A stretch of DNA of 64,000 bases from Liquidambar formosana (taxonomy: Eukaryota; Streptophyta; Magnoliopsida; Saxifragales; Altingiaceae), in NCBI GenBank assembly GCA_039720395.1, contig CM077820.1, positions 47,973,425-48,037,424 on the forward strand. Reading direction: 5' to 3'. The notes beneath the pieces were generated by a model. That model saw nothing but the letters and a program-made list of their open reading frames with translations. It was not told the DNA's origin and searched no databases. The position numbers were made by a program, and so were the translations under genes. Each line of letters begins with the position of its first letter. Position 1 is the first letter of the stretch. This document shows positions 34,691 through 46,400 of the stretch, piece by piece.

Positions 34691-35455
34691 CAAAAGGAAT
34701 AAATTACAGAATCTCACTTAGACCATAAAATATGCATCCAAGTCTACAACATGTGGGACAAATTAAAACATTACATAGTAAATAGGAAGAGAAATACACA
34801 ACATAATAACCACTAACATTCACTACATAACTCTTATAATATAAAAAATAAAAAATAAAAAACATTCACCACATAACACTTAAATTTAAGCTTGACCCCA
34901 ACCCAATATGTTGACATAAATCTTGCATATTGCAAGAACTAAATTCCTCCAGCACATTATGATCAACTATACCTACAATCCATTTCAATAGAGAAACCGC
35001 TCAATCAAGATAAAGTAATATAAATTAGAAGAGTACTTATGCAATATTTCTATACATAATATATGAGTACCTTTAAGAGATAAGTGAAAGTGTTTGTTAT
35101 CACTAGGAGTAGTAGCAATAAACACATCATATAAATTAATTTGTATAATAATTATCATTTTATAAATAATATTTCCTAATACTAAATAAAATATCTTTCC
35201 ACTATATATCAACTACCAAGGATGAGAATGTTGGATAATTGAAGATTTGATATTGTCTTCTTAGCTGTAAGCTTACAATATAATATATAGAAAATATGGA
35301 ACAATGCGCTTCACTCTCTCATTCTCAAAGTCACTATTATGCTTTCAAAATGGTTTATGCTTTTATAACAATTCTGCAGAAAAAAAAACATGATCATTTA
35401 ATTAAAGCAATTAAAGCTGATCGCTAGATATATTAGCAAGGCAAGAACAAGACAT
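34690..35455 (-). pseudogene. Ghost NLR: 3' flank joined directly to 5' flank, coding region missing
   Basis: 34690-35310 follows the NLR 3' flank up to GCGCTTCACT (compare AACACTTCACTTACC just after the NLR2 stop). Immediately after come CTCTCATTCTCAAAGTCAC and GCTTTCAAAATGG...GCTTTTATAACAATTCTGCAG, which match the bases just upstream of the NLR4 ATG (about 40215-40290). The entire NLR coding region is therefore absent while both flanks remain. The junction is near 35315. Confidence 0.75.
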
Positions 35456-35559
35456 AATGGTCACTCCACGTGACGCCCGCCTTTGACTCTTCGGTCTTTA
35501 TTTATTTATTTATTTTATTTACTTTTTATCATCTGTCTCATTCTCCACGACTTCACCCA

Positions 35560-36000
35560 CTAGTGGGTACCCATTTGTTTGGGCCTTTGGTTCAGTTTTG
35601 GGTCAAGATTGTAAGTGGTTATTGTGAAATTGTTCTAATACGATTTTATAGTTGCCGTAGTGGTGTTGTTATAGCACTCGACAAAGAAATTTAAAAAATT
35701 CAAATTGAAGGTGATTTGGCAATTAATACGATTTGTGACATATATCAATTCCATTGGAACATAACTAATCTTGTTCAAGATATCAGAACTCTCTTGACTT
35801 GATTTGATCAGGTGACTATTAGACATATATATAGGTAAGCAAATAGAGTATCTGATTGTGCTGCAAATTTGGGCTATCATTGTACTAGTGATGTCAATAT
35901 TTGAAAACATAGATTTCTTAGCAAGTTATGGGATGTAATTTTAGAAGACTATCTAGGTCTTGTGACTCCTAGATGTAAACAATTTTTTTTTTTTTAATGA
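35560..36000 (+). mobile_element. LINE 3' fragment (RNase H domain remnant)
   Basis: With stops ignored, the translation shows RNase H features of plant L1 ORF2: IEGDLAINTI, LVQDIRTLL, FDQVTIRHIYR.ANRVSDCAANLGY. A T/A-rich 3' UTR-like tail follows around 35981-36020. It is 5' truncated and full of stops. Confidence 0.75.
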
Positions 36001-36815
36001 ATTTTATTTGTTTCTCAAAAGGATTAATTCATATAAAGTCATCAAATGCCACTATTTTGAATTTTTACCCATTTTTGTAATGACGGCTTTTATTTTCTTG
36101 AATTTGGTAATTCGAATATATTAGACACTCAAACAGGCCCCGCCTTTGCTTGTAACTTCAACCCGTGCATAGTGCCAATAGATAATCAATGAGTCTCACC
36201 CTCTAATTAATTATTAGTGTGATTCTATCTTTTTCATTTTGGCCAACACCCCCGCGGTTCAATTCCTCTCCATTTTGCTGCCCTCTAAGTCCCCTCAAGT
36301 TTACGCCTCCTAAAGTGACATGTCATTTTAACTCGATCAGAGGGCCAATAATGAACCACGTCATCTACCTATTTAAACCGACCTCTTAAAAATTCACACG
36401 TCTTAAAAATCTTAAAAATTCACCTTCTTGTTAATTGCAAACAAAACATGGTTTTTCCATATGCGAGTTTTTTTTCAAAATTTTTTTAGAGTTTCCCCTG
36501 AAAATTTCGAAAGTATTTAGAGTGTTCGATATGGGAAGTAGGATTCGCTTCAGATAGAGAGTTTCTAATAATGACGTGGAAAAGAAAGGAATTAGAGAAT
36601 TTTGCCTAAGACCATAAAATTAATGTGCACACAAGTGTATAATATGTTTGGCAAAATGAAAACATTACATAGTAAATTGGAAGCGAAATACACAACATAT
36701 ATAATAACCACTTACATTCACTACATAGCACTTAAATTTAAGCCCAGCTACAACCCAGTTAACTGATCGATATGTTCGAACTAAATTCCTCCGCCAGCCC
36801 ATTGTGATCAAATAC
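36001..36815. other. NLR4 3' flank with conserved block
   Basis: 36540-36815 carries the block found 3' of the other NLRs (TTAGAGAATTTTGCC..., CATTACATAGTAAATTGGAAG, CTAAATTCCTCCGCC). It may be the terminal untranslated exon of NLR4. No protein-coding signal was seen between 36001 and 36540. Confidence 0.45.
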
Positions 36816-37524
36816 CTGCAATCCATTTCGATAGTGAAATCAATCAATTAAGTCGTGTAAATTAGAAGAGGGCACTGATGCAATACTTTAATACAGTCAT
36901 ATAAAAGTTCAAGAGAAATGAGTAAACTTGCTGTTTTTGTTAGTAGTACTAGTACTAGTAGTATTAACAACATATACATCAAATAATTTATTTTTTAATA
37001 ATTATCACTTATCGTTTTATTGTTACAAAATTAATTTTAAAATTTTTCATTTTGGATATGCAGAGTAATATTTTTCGTGACCTAGCTTATTTCCATCAAG
37101 TTTCATGGGTTATAATTAATGGGTTAAGATCAGTTTGACGCTAGTTTTAACAATTCCATCTGTGATTCATATTTTGTGAAACCTACAATTGGATTAGATA
37201 GTATTTTCATGTAAGTCATGCATATAAAAAATAAAGTTAATCTTAGATTACGAGCCACTTCATCCATAAACTTACATTTCTAGTCAATGCGAACCACTTC
37301 ATCCATAAATTTAAATTTCTAATCAATGTATCACTAATTGTTCTTAAGGCTCCACACTTCCTGGATAATTGGACTCTTTCAAAGTGGACTTGTGGACCAA
37401 GCCTTCTATACAAATTTAAGTGTAAATCCTGCACTTTAAAACTACAGAGGGCACATTGTAGAGAGAAGAAAAACTATAGGAAGGAAAAGTGAAAATGCAC
37501 TAAACTTGAACAGAATCCACTTAC
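36816..37524 (-). other. Candidate 3'-UTR intron of NLR4
   Basis: The GTAAGTG donor motif lies 44 nt after the NLR4 stop and the conserved TTGCAG acceptor ends at 36816. The distance from stop to donor is longer than in NLR1-3 (5-7 nt). Confidence 0.4.
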
Positions 37525-37568
37525 CCCGAAATGAAGTGCCCGCTGGTAAATCCATAAATTACGAATAA

Positions 37569-40212
37569 TTAATTTGGCCCTCCGTGTAGTTGTTGATATT
37601 GTCTGAGGCTCGTCAAGTCATGGATGCCTTGGTCTCGCAATTGCGCACAACGCCGAATATTTAGTTCTTCAAGAAGAGGTAGTGCCCCTTGGTCTATCTT
37701 CGCCAAACTCAGTCTATCCATCCCGTAGAGTTCTAATACCTTAAGTTTTTGAAATCCACTTGCCTCAAAATGAAGTTGATTGCCATCAAATGCTTGATGG
37801 AGCCCAAGGAACAATAAATTAGGCAAGGTCTGAAGAACTTGAAGCGGATCATCTGATAGCCTTGAATAATATAAGCGTATTCTAAATAGGTTACGAAGTT
37901 TGGAAATCCACTCTGGCAACTTTTCTAAACGCCCAGCCAAGTCGAGACGTTCAAGAAATGGAGGAGGAGACAATATTGATTGTATATCAAGGATTTCCTC
38001 CTCGTCAATTGAAGCAACAGTCAGTAAAAGCAGCAGGTTCATCTCTTCCACCGCGGCGCACAAAGCCATCCCATTTTCTTTTTTCAGTTTTGTAATACCC
38101 AACTTCCTTAGTTGTCTCAAATTTTTCAGTTCTCCGAGTAAGTCGTCACTGTGATTTGCTTCCACACGTAAAAGCTTTTGTAAGGCCTCTAAAGATCCAA
38201 TCCCCTTTGGCATTTTTACTCCTACGTGTTTAGAAGAATAGGCCAAAAGATGTCGCAGCTTATGGAGCCCAATGATCTCAATTGGCAACTCATTGACAAG
38301 AGTTTCTTTTAAATCTAAGGTCTCTAGATTTTGCAATTTACCAATGGAATTTGGAACCGTCCTTACACTTGTGTTTCGCATTCCCAAGTACCTCAAGTGG
38401 AATAGATTACCAACTCCTTCGGGAACATCTTCTAAGGGAGCATCTTCAAAATCCAATACTTTTAAAAGCCTACAATTTGTAAAGAATGTATCAGTAAGTT
38501 GCTTGGGCAAGTTACTTAACCCGATCATAAAAATTGACCGAACTTTTGAGAAATTAGTGCCCTCTGGAATATTCTCTTCATAGTTACACATTGATAGGCG
38601 CCTAATTGACCCATCAGAATTAAGATTATTCTTCCTTTTTTCCACCAAAACTCGGCAAAAATTCGACTCTCTATACTTGGAAAGGATGATCTCATGCATC
38701 AAATCATGGACTTGACATCTTCGAGCTCCTCCATCAAAATCCACCTGCGATATTTGAACTAGGCTTCTTTGTACGAGCTCATTCAAGTATTCTTGTGCGA
38801 CATCCTCCACCGTTTTGGCCTCGATTTCTTTAACAAAACTTTCAGCTATCCATAGACGAATCAACCGCATACAGCGAATAGAACAATCCTTGGGAAAGAT
38901 GCCCGAGTACAAGAAACAAGATTTGAGGTAATAAGGTAAGTCATGGTAACTGAGGAATAGGATTCTCGTAATACTTCCAAGATGGGGATTGCTTTCTAAC
39001 TCAGATCGGAGGCTGTCATGGAACGTTTTCCATTGGGATGCAACTCTGCCCTTCCTTAGACAAAACACCGCCAATCACCACAATTGCAAGTGGCAACCCT
39101 TGACATTTGTTGACAATGTCATGAGCCAATTCGTCCAACTCTCCAGGACAGCAGTCGGATCGAAACACCTTCTTGCAGAAGAGTTCCCAGGCCTCTTTTG
39201 GAGGTAGAGGTTGGAGTTCAAGGACATGAGTAGAAGATTCTTCACAAGAAGTAGAAGAAGCAACATCGCCACTTCGTGTTGTGATAATTACCCTACTGCC
39301 TGTCGCATTGTTGGGTAAGGCAAATTTAAGAACTCCCCAAAAATCTATTGCCCACACATCGTCAAATACAACCAAGCACTTCTTTTGTAGTAAGTGCTCC
39401 CGAAGCTTGCCAATTAGCTGTACCTCTTCCATTTTGTCAATTTCCTCGGATTCTTCACGGCTCAGCTGTTTGAACTGCTTCATCACGCTCCTAAGGATCT
39501 CCTCCATCTTGTACGATTGAGAGACAGTGATCCAAGCAATGCAATCGAAATGTCCTTTCACTTCTTGGTTGTCAAAGGCTTTCTTGGCAAGAGTGGTCTT
39601 GCCAAGTCCACCCATGCCTACAACAGAAATCAGAGTCTGTTTCGATTCTCCCTCCAGCAACCAACCAAGTAGTTTTTGCATAGGCCCCTCAATACCCACA
39701 AGATCAATTTTCTCAATGAATAGGGATTCTAGTCGAGGGTCATGCCACGCAACACTTTGAACAATACTCGAGCTCGAGCCATGCTCTGAGGAAGAAGTAA
39801 AGCTGAATGCATCACGTCTTTCCTTGATTTCGCGTACCTGTCTTCCGATATACTGAATCTGATTGGCTATCTTATTGCGCCGTTCCAATCTTTTGATACA
39901 GCGCACAGCTTTTTGGATGAAAGCAGTGCATCCACGTTGATGATGATCTACACCTTTTGTCGCCGAGTGAAGTAGAAATTCGTCGATCACATCCTCCATG
40001 TCATAGGAAACTTCTCGCAGTTGTTTCGCCCAAGTTTTGACGCTCTCGTTCATCCCTGCCTTGCAGTCTGCATCCCTTAGGCTTGATTGAATGCTCTCTA
40101 GATCATGTTTGATGCGGTTCACTTCCTTGCGGACCCCCATCAACGATTTCACTTCTTGGACGAGCAATGAAACCAACTTGTTAATCACAATGTTGACGGC
40201 AATCTCAGCCAT
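37569..40212 (-). pseudogene. NLR4: CC-NB-ARC-LRR gene, no intron, single frameshift
   Basis: Two overlapping open frames (40212-39016 and 39074-37569) together cover a full NLR of about 880 codons. One inserted base near 39055-39060 (CTTCCTTAGACA, against CTTCCTCGACA in NLR3) breaks the frame right after GLPLAIVVIGGVLS. The CC domain has DMEDVIDEFLL, and NB-ARC has GMGGLGKTT, VVFDDVW, GSRVIITTR and VHD. Unlike NLR2 and NLR3 there is no intron between CC and NB-ARC: HSATKGVDHHQRGC is continuous. It is more diverged than NLR2 and NLR3 are from each other. The break could be a recent null allele or a sequence error. If real, the product stops inside the NB domain. Confidence 0.88.
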
Positions 40213-40552
40213 TTCTCTCTCTCTCTCTCTCTCTCAAGTCACCTTTACTCTTTCAAAATGGCTGAAGCTTTTATCACAATTCTGCAGCTCCTTCATTTAA
40301 ATCGATCAAAGGATTATTAAAAGAGTTTAATTCAGTTAAGAGAACAATTCTGCGGAACAGAACATGATGATTCAATTAAAGCTGATCGCTAGATATATTA
40401 GCACAATGTCCAAATTTGATACAGAGCAAGAGATAATCAAATCATTTCAAAAGAATTACGGAGTATTAAAAAAAAAAAAATTAAAAATCCAAATATATAC
40501 ATATATGGATGCCGGCGTCCATGGTCTCCCTTCCTTCTTCTTTGTTGTTGTT

Positions 40553-40583
<31 letters not shown>

Positions 40584-40845
40584 CTGGTAAAATCCAAATC
40601 TGGTTCATGGCTTGCTTTGGAACCTTTTTTTTTTTTTTTTTTTGGGGTAAAAACCACGTCCAAATCTGGTTCTTGAGTTTAAAAGAAAAAGGGAAAAAAA
40701 CGAGGGGGGAGGGGCGCAGCCATAGGCATCCCGTTCAGATCTGACTTCACCGGCGTTGTAGCTTCGCCAGGACTGATATGGGGCTGTGTTTGTTATAGAG
40801 CTAAAGGTGTGTTTGTTAGCGGGTTGATCCGGTGAGAGATCCAGA

Positions 40846-40879
<34 letters not shown>

Positions 40880-40880
40880 A
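40213..40880. promoter_or_regulatory. Upstream flank of NLR4 with simple repeats
   Basis: A (CT)n leader (40214-40234) precedes the ATG on the minus strand. AACAATTCTGCAG and the ACAGAGCAAGAGATAATC block match the NLR1 upstream flank. Two long T runs lie at about 40556-40583 and 40625-40643, and (TA)n at 40848-40875. No gene was recognised, and open frames across the T runs are artefacts. Confidence 0.5.
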
Positions 40881-42160
40881 TGAGTATCGTCTCACATACC
40901 TTGACGTTAGATCTGTTAATGAATCATTCAATTCACAAACACCAAATCTAAGCATATAATCCAAAGAAATTAACAAAAATAATACACATATTTTGGTATC
41001 TGATAATTGAGAAAACAAGGGATCAACATAAAATCAAGTTATTAACAATAATAATAATGATAATGAAAATTTGGTAATTTTTACTGGATTAATCAGATCG
41101 AAGGATTAAAACGCTAAAATTGAAGAAAACAAACCCTATAATATGCGTCATTAATTGGAAGAGATAGAGAGAGAAGAGAGAGAGTGAGAAGGTGTAAGCG
41201 TACCTGAGAAGTCAGAACACCCCTTTCTGAGAGAGTGAAAACTGTGATATGTTTGAACAAAAAAAAAAAAAGATAACTGTGATATGCACAAGAGTGAGTT
41301 GGACAGAGCGAGAGATCCGGAAGATATTTGAAGCCGGTTGTTGACTCCGGTTGACCCTAGACTTCCAACCAAAATCATTTTTCGCCTCTCAAGTTCTAAA
41401 TCGAACGAATTACCCTCTTATATTTTCAAAAATGTTAAAAAAGTGGTTAATTTGAGGGTAAATTACACTTTAGGGTCTAAAGTTTGACTCAAATTTCATT
41501 TTAAAGTTTAAAGTTTAAAGTTTAAATTAGATAATTTAATACCCGAATTATTAGTCGATTTATAATTTAGAGTCTACTGTCAGAATTTTATATATTATCT
41601 TTACTTTGCCTATTTTATGAGTTTAAAAACCTTATTTTACCCTTATCAACATCTAATAATCCTTAACCAACGAGAGTTGGCTTGGCAGCAAAGGGGTGAG
41701 CTGTAAACTCAGACATCCCGGGTTTGAAACCAATCAATCTCTCTTAGCCAGCCACCAGTCAGAGCTATTAGCCTGAACGTTAAACGACCTCATGGAGTGG
41801 TGGCCCCGCGTGGGGAGCGGGGATTAGTCGAGCTCTGACAGTTTGGACACCTCGTTGCTTGGCAAAAAAAAAAAACATCTAATAATCCTTTATATTTTGA
41901 TCAGATCTAAATCACATTAATATTCTCTCTATATTGCATCTATCAACATCTCATAAACTTTTATATTTTCCATTTACAAAACCACAAATCTCAAAAAAAT
42001 TTCAAGATCCTTTAGTTTTTTTCCCACCCTCTCATTTTTTATTTTTTTTTCCTCTCTATAAAAGCTATAATCTATTTCCCAATCACTCATTTTATACAAT
42101 GTTTGGGGCCTCATGGAGAACAATTGCAAGTGTAATGAATTGAAATATAGCTCATCATAG
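40881..42160 (+). pseudogene. CYSTM copy 4: upstream region and leader only
   Basis: From GTTAGATCTGTTAATGAATC to GTTTGGGGCCTCATGGAG the block follows the upstream regions of copies 1 and 2, including TATAAAAG at 42057-42064. Similarity stops near 42160, just before the (GA)n and ATG, so no coding exon remains. A SINE interrupts it at 41665-41874. Confidence 0.7.
41665..41874 (+). mobile_element. tRNA-derived SINE (about 210 bp) in the copy-4 upstream block
   Basis: A box-A-like stretch (TTGGCTTGGCAGCAAAGGGG) and a box-B-like GGGTTTGAAACC are spaced as in tRNA promoters, and a 12-base A tail ends the element. The flanking duplication ACATCTAATAATCCTT lies at 41649-41664 and 41875-41890. Units 1 and 2 show two CATCTAATAATC copies around only an A-rich stub at the same place (about 7889-7940 and about 22007-22050). 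Confidence 0.8.
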
Positions 42161-42377
42161 ATCATAGAATTTTGTAATTTTTTTCACCACAAAATTACAA
42201 GATAAAAGAAAAAATTTTGAATTGTACCGTTGTCCGCCTCCCTGAATCAAATTCCTGGTTTCACTCCTGGACATGAACACAACCCAACAACACATGTCAT
42301 TTAAAAGCATTTTTCCTCAAATGTCATTTCCAAATACCCAATAAACCTTCATTTTTTTATTTTTTATTTTTTTTTAT

Positions 42378-42695
42378 TAATGATTTCCTTTCTTTCTTAT
42401 GATGTTGTTATTTCCGATATGAAGATCTGTGTTGCCAGGTTGAGGGCCTCATCTTTCAAGAAAGTCAGTAGGTTGGCTAATGCAATTGCTCATGAATTGG
42501 GTCAATGGGCTCTTGTAATGAAATTCTCCAATTATTTGGATGCCTCCAGTCTGCCTGAAGCTGTGATAAGAGCTTGCTTTGAAGATCGGTGTAGTGGTTT
42601 CTAGTGTTGCTTTTTCTCTTTCTTTTTGTTCTTCTTGTTTTTTTTTCTTCTCTGTTTGTTTTCCTATTTTGCTTAGCAAAAAAAAAAAAAAAAAG
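42378..42695 (+). mobile_element. LINE 3' end (RNase H C-terminus, UTR, poly(A))
   Basis: The frame VISDMKICVARLRASSFKKVSRLANAIAHELGQW resembles the end of a plant RNase H-like (RVT_3) domain and stops at 42604. A T-rich UTR and about 16 A (42679-42694) follow. It is 5' truncated, close to the 3' end of the eIF2B-epsilon gene. Confidence 0.7.
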
Positions 42696-43016
42696 AAAAA
42701 ATGAATCCATTTGGCTGTACAATAAAGATGGATTGCAAAGGGTGAATGCAATGGAGAATGCAACTACAGTTTTGAGGGTAAACTGCGCCATGCCTATTCA
42801 TTTTCCTTCTTCCCCAAATATAACACAAAGAACACCTTGTAAAGAAATACATTTCTTCGGTCACTCTTTTCAGAGTAAATAATAATTCATGCAAACTCAG
42901 TAACATAGACAACCTTTTTCTAAACGTTGATTCACAAGGCTTTCATGACGATATATCTGAACCGAAGCATCTGAATGCCAAGTTGGATCTCCATATTTTT
43001 AACAAACTTCCTGTTC
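42696..43016 (-). other. 3' flank / UTR of eIF2B-epsilon
   Basis: This is the stretch between the eIF2B-epsilon stop and the LINE tail. No separate gene was recognised. The polyadenylation site was not identified. Confidence 0.4.
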
Positions 43017-43379
43017 TCAGTCATCTTCCTCAGGTGCCTCCTTCAGCCACTGCACCAAAATTAAAACACATACGAAGTTCTGATGCGATGAAACAATTTA
43101 TCTTGAAAAGTATATAGGAACCATGCAACTGGGACACCAATATGGGTATGACGTGTATAGGGGATGCCCCATGCATCAACCTAAATGAGAAAAGGGCCAT
43201 GGGGGAATAAGTGACTGGCTCAACTGGATATTTCACCATGATTTTAAAAAATTAATAGAAAAGAAACCCCAGGTATATTAAAACCATATCTAGCAAACAT
43301 ACTCCTCTTCATGTTGGCACCTATGGTGAAGTGATTGGTACAGCGGTGGAGCCCACATTCCCTTTGCTAATCTTCATCA

Positions 43380-43414
<35 letters not shown>

Positions 43415-46400
43415 TGAGTGTGTGTCTCGCTCTCTCTCAAACAAACTTGCACATACCCCCAGACATATACACATTTGTGTGTATTTACATTTTTTTTTAA
43501 ATGTAATGAAGATTAGCAAATGTAAACACAATTTTGTATGTCTCTCAAACAAAGAACTCAATGAAGCCCACATTATGATAAAAATACATGTCATGATGTC
43601 AACATGCTGGAGGCAAAGGACCACATACATGACTGCATACTGTCACTGAAAATATTATGAAATAAAAAATGAACATAGATGCTCACATGGATAAATTGTT
43701 CCGATTGCTTAACAAAAACTTTATCTGATTCATCTGCCCCTTCTTTTTCAGCCGCCCAGGCAAGAATAGCCTCCTCTTGTAATATATCTTTGTCATACAG
43801 AAGATGCAAAATCTGTGAACGAAAACAATGACATTCAAATAGAAGAAAGGATGAACACTCATTATATCAAAAAAAGAGGTGAGGTGTTATGAGAAAAGTT
43901 GAGTTGTCGACTATAAAATTTCAACAGAATTCAGCATAAATTATGTCATAAAAATATCTTCTCCAATAACTCTAAATAATAATATAATGTAAGAGAGTGC
44001 TTCAATCAAGATTTTTTCTCATTGCTCAATAGAGAAATGTTATTTACTCTTGAGATAACTCTATCCAACTACGGGCTTGCAAACGCTTCAACAAAAACCA
44101 TATGACCGTTCAATCTTCATTAAGGAACATTAAGCAATTGAAGAGATTATACCTTCTTAAACAACTTGGATGGACATGCACAAAGGCATGAAACTAACAA
44201 TCGTATTTTTCAGGCATTGAGATTAATAATTCAGCAAATGGAATATACTCCCCATTACTCAAAACCTTCCACCGAAACAAAAAGAAGAATTAGGTTAACA
44301 ACCTAATTAAGGTTAGTTTTTCTATAAAAGAAGAATTAGGGTTAGAGTTTGTTGTAGATTATTTAAAAGGTGATAGGGAATTTGTAGAACAGGACTTTTA
44401 AAAGTAGAATTGGGTCCTTGAGGAACATTTTAATGGTCTAATGTGAGTTATTGTTAAAAACCTCAAAACAGTGAACAAGTACAGAGAAATCGAGAGAAAA
44501 GAAGAACAAGAAACAAAGAATAAAAAGAACAAGAAGAAAGAAACGGAAGATATCTAGGAACCAAACCTCCAAACAAAGCTTTTAAAGCTGCAAAATCATA
44601 ATAAAATATTTGATATGCTAAAAAGAGAAGATTACAACCTTATTTATAGACTAAAAAGTAAAAACCATGATAATGACAAATCCCAACCCTTAAACAAATT
44701 AAACCTAACTGTCCTAACCATACGTTAAAGCCCTAATTAAATAAACCCAGGGAGGGGGGGAAAAAACTATTTTGTTAACCGCTACATTGGCGTGAACAGT
44801 TATGCTATAGTAATATGTGCAAAGCACCGCTACAGTACCACACAATCAATGCACATGAACTGTAATGCTACATGACTTCTTACTAAAACCAAAACTATTT
44901 TCTAAATAATCACCTACCTAGACAATGACTACTAACTAAACTAGCTAAATATCCTCCTACTTGGATTCTCGCAATTCCAATACAAGAATATCCCAAAGGC
45001 CCAAATTGCCACTTTCTTGTAAGCATGCATCACCACAGTTTCATATATATATATATATATAGACAGAATATACACATATTTTTCTTGATCAACAACCATA
45101 AATAAATTTATTCAAAAAACAAAAAACAGAATAAATGGAGGACAAGGTGTCCTCGCCCAAAAGCTCACACTTTCATATTAGCATGACGTGATCCTGATCA
45201 TAATTTGAGCCACAATTCTTTTTGCGTGATCACATTAAATGGCCAAGCTGAATGAATCTCATAGTTCCAAATTGTGATGGCGACATGGCGTGTAGTTGAA
45301 ATCAGAATGCAGTTTAATAATAAAGAAATGATAACTGATAAGGGAACAGATAACACCGTTAGCGTATTAGGGTGGATCATGGGTTCAAAATCACATATCA
45401 AAGGTTCACCTAGACGATAATGGGAAACATATCTTAAAGATAAATATTAGGTCGAACAAAATGACACTACTTGTTTCCCACTCAAGTAATTTGGTGGGTG
45501 GGACTTGTAAAACAGTCATTCTTATTGGACAACCTCTTTCGAATTTGCCTTCAAGACCCAAATGATGTGGGGTTCACCTTGGCTACATGGGTGATCACTG
45601 GCCCTAGACATGTAGGAAGAAAGGGCATCAATTCCACTACTTGTAGTATTAAAAACACTTAGGTCCCATGGTTTTTACTTACCATTGAAAAAATCTCGAA
45701 TTCTAGACAAAACAAGATGAATAATGCTCAACATTAATTTCAATAAGATAGGTGGGGACTGTACCACCAGAAGACAAAATAATCATTGGCAACCTCAGAA
45801 TCAGTAAATGTATCATTGCACATCTTGAACAGCCAAGGAACATTATGATACCCAGCAAACGATGGCATAATGCCAAAGATACCAGCAATTATGAGGAGAT
45901 TTTCCTTTGACTACCTCACTTGGTACATTGCGTGAAAGAAAACCTGAGGCTCTTACTAAAAAGAAAAAAATATGAAGCTTAGATCATCTTTAGTTCATAT
46001 TGCAACATGACTGCATCGCATATTTGATTTGCTTCTTTGGATTATTTGGCTGTACACTAGATTACACCTGAACTACGCAGACAATTTTTTAACAGCTTAA
46101 GTTACAAAAAGTGGTGAATGCATCAAACAAGAAGTTGTGGAACTTGTCCCATTGCAATATTTTAAGCTGTTGAAAGGAGAGGAATCACCAAATCTTTAGA
46201 ATCACATTGATCTCATATGGTGTCAAATTTATGGGCACTACTCTTTGTTAAAGGGCAGAAGTTTATGTCGATACTATCCATCGGATATAATTTGTATACA
46301 ACCTTTATCGATTACTAGCATATAACATGTGTATGTGAGCAGATCAGCAGACGTGCATGTATATATGCATCTAGACTCTGATGGAACAAAGCTGAGAGAG

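Noticed and set aside
40364..40744. 126-codon open frame upstream of NLR4
   Set aside because: It is mostly poly(T) read as phenylalanine, with no protein features.
41665..41760. Possible genuine tRNA gene
   Set aside because: The boxes are tRNA-like, but there is no cloverleaf that I could close, and the A tail and target duplication mark it as a SINE.
42449..42791. 104-codon minus-strand open frames near 42.5-42.8 kb
   Set aside because: They are antisense to the LINE RNase H tail and run through its poly(A), so they are artefacts.
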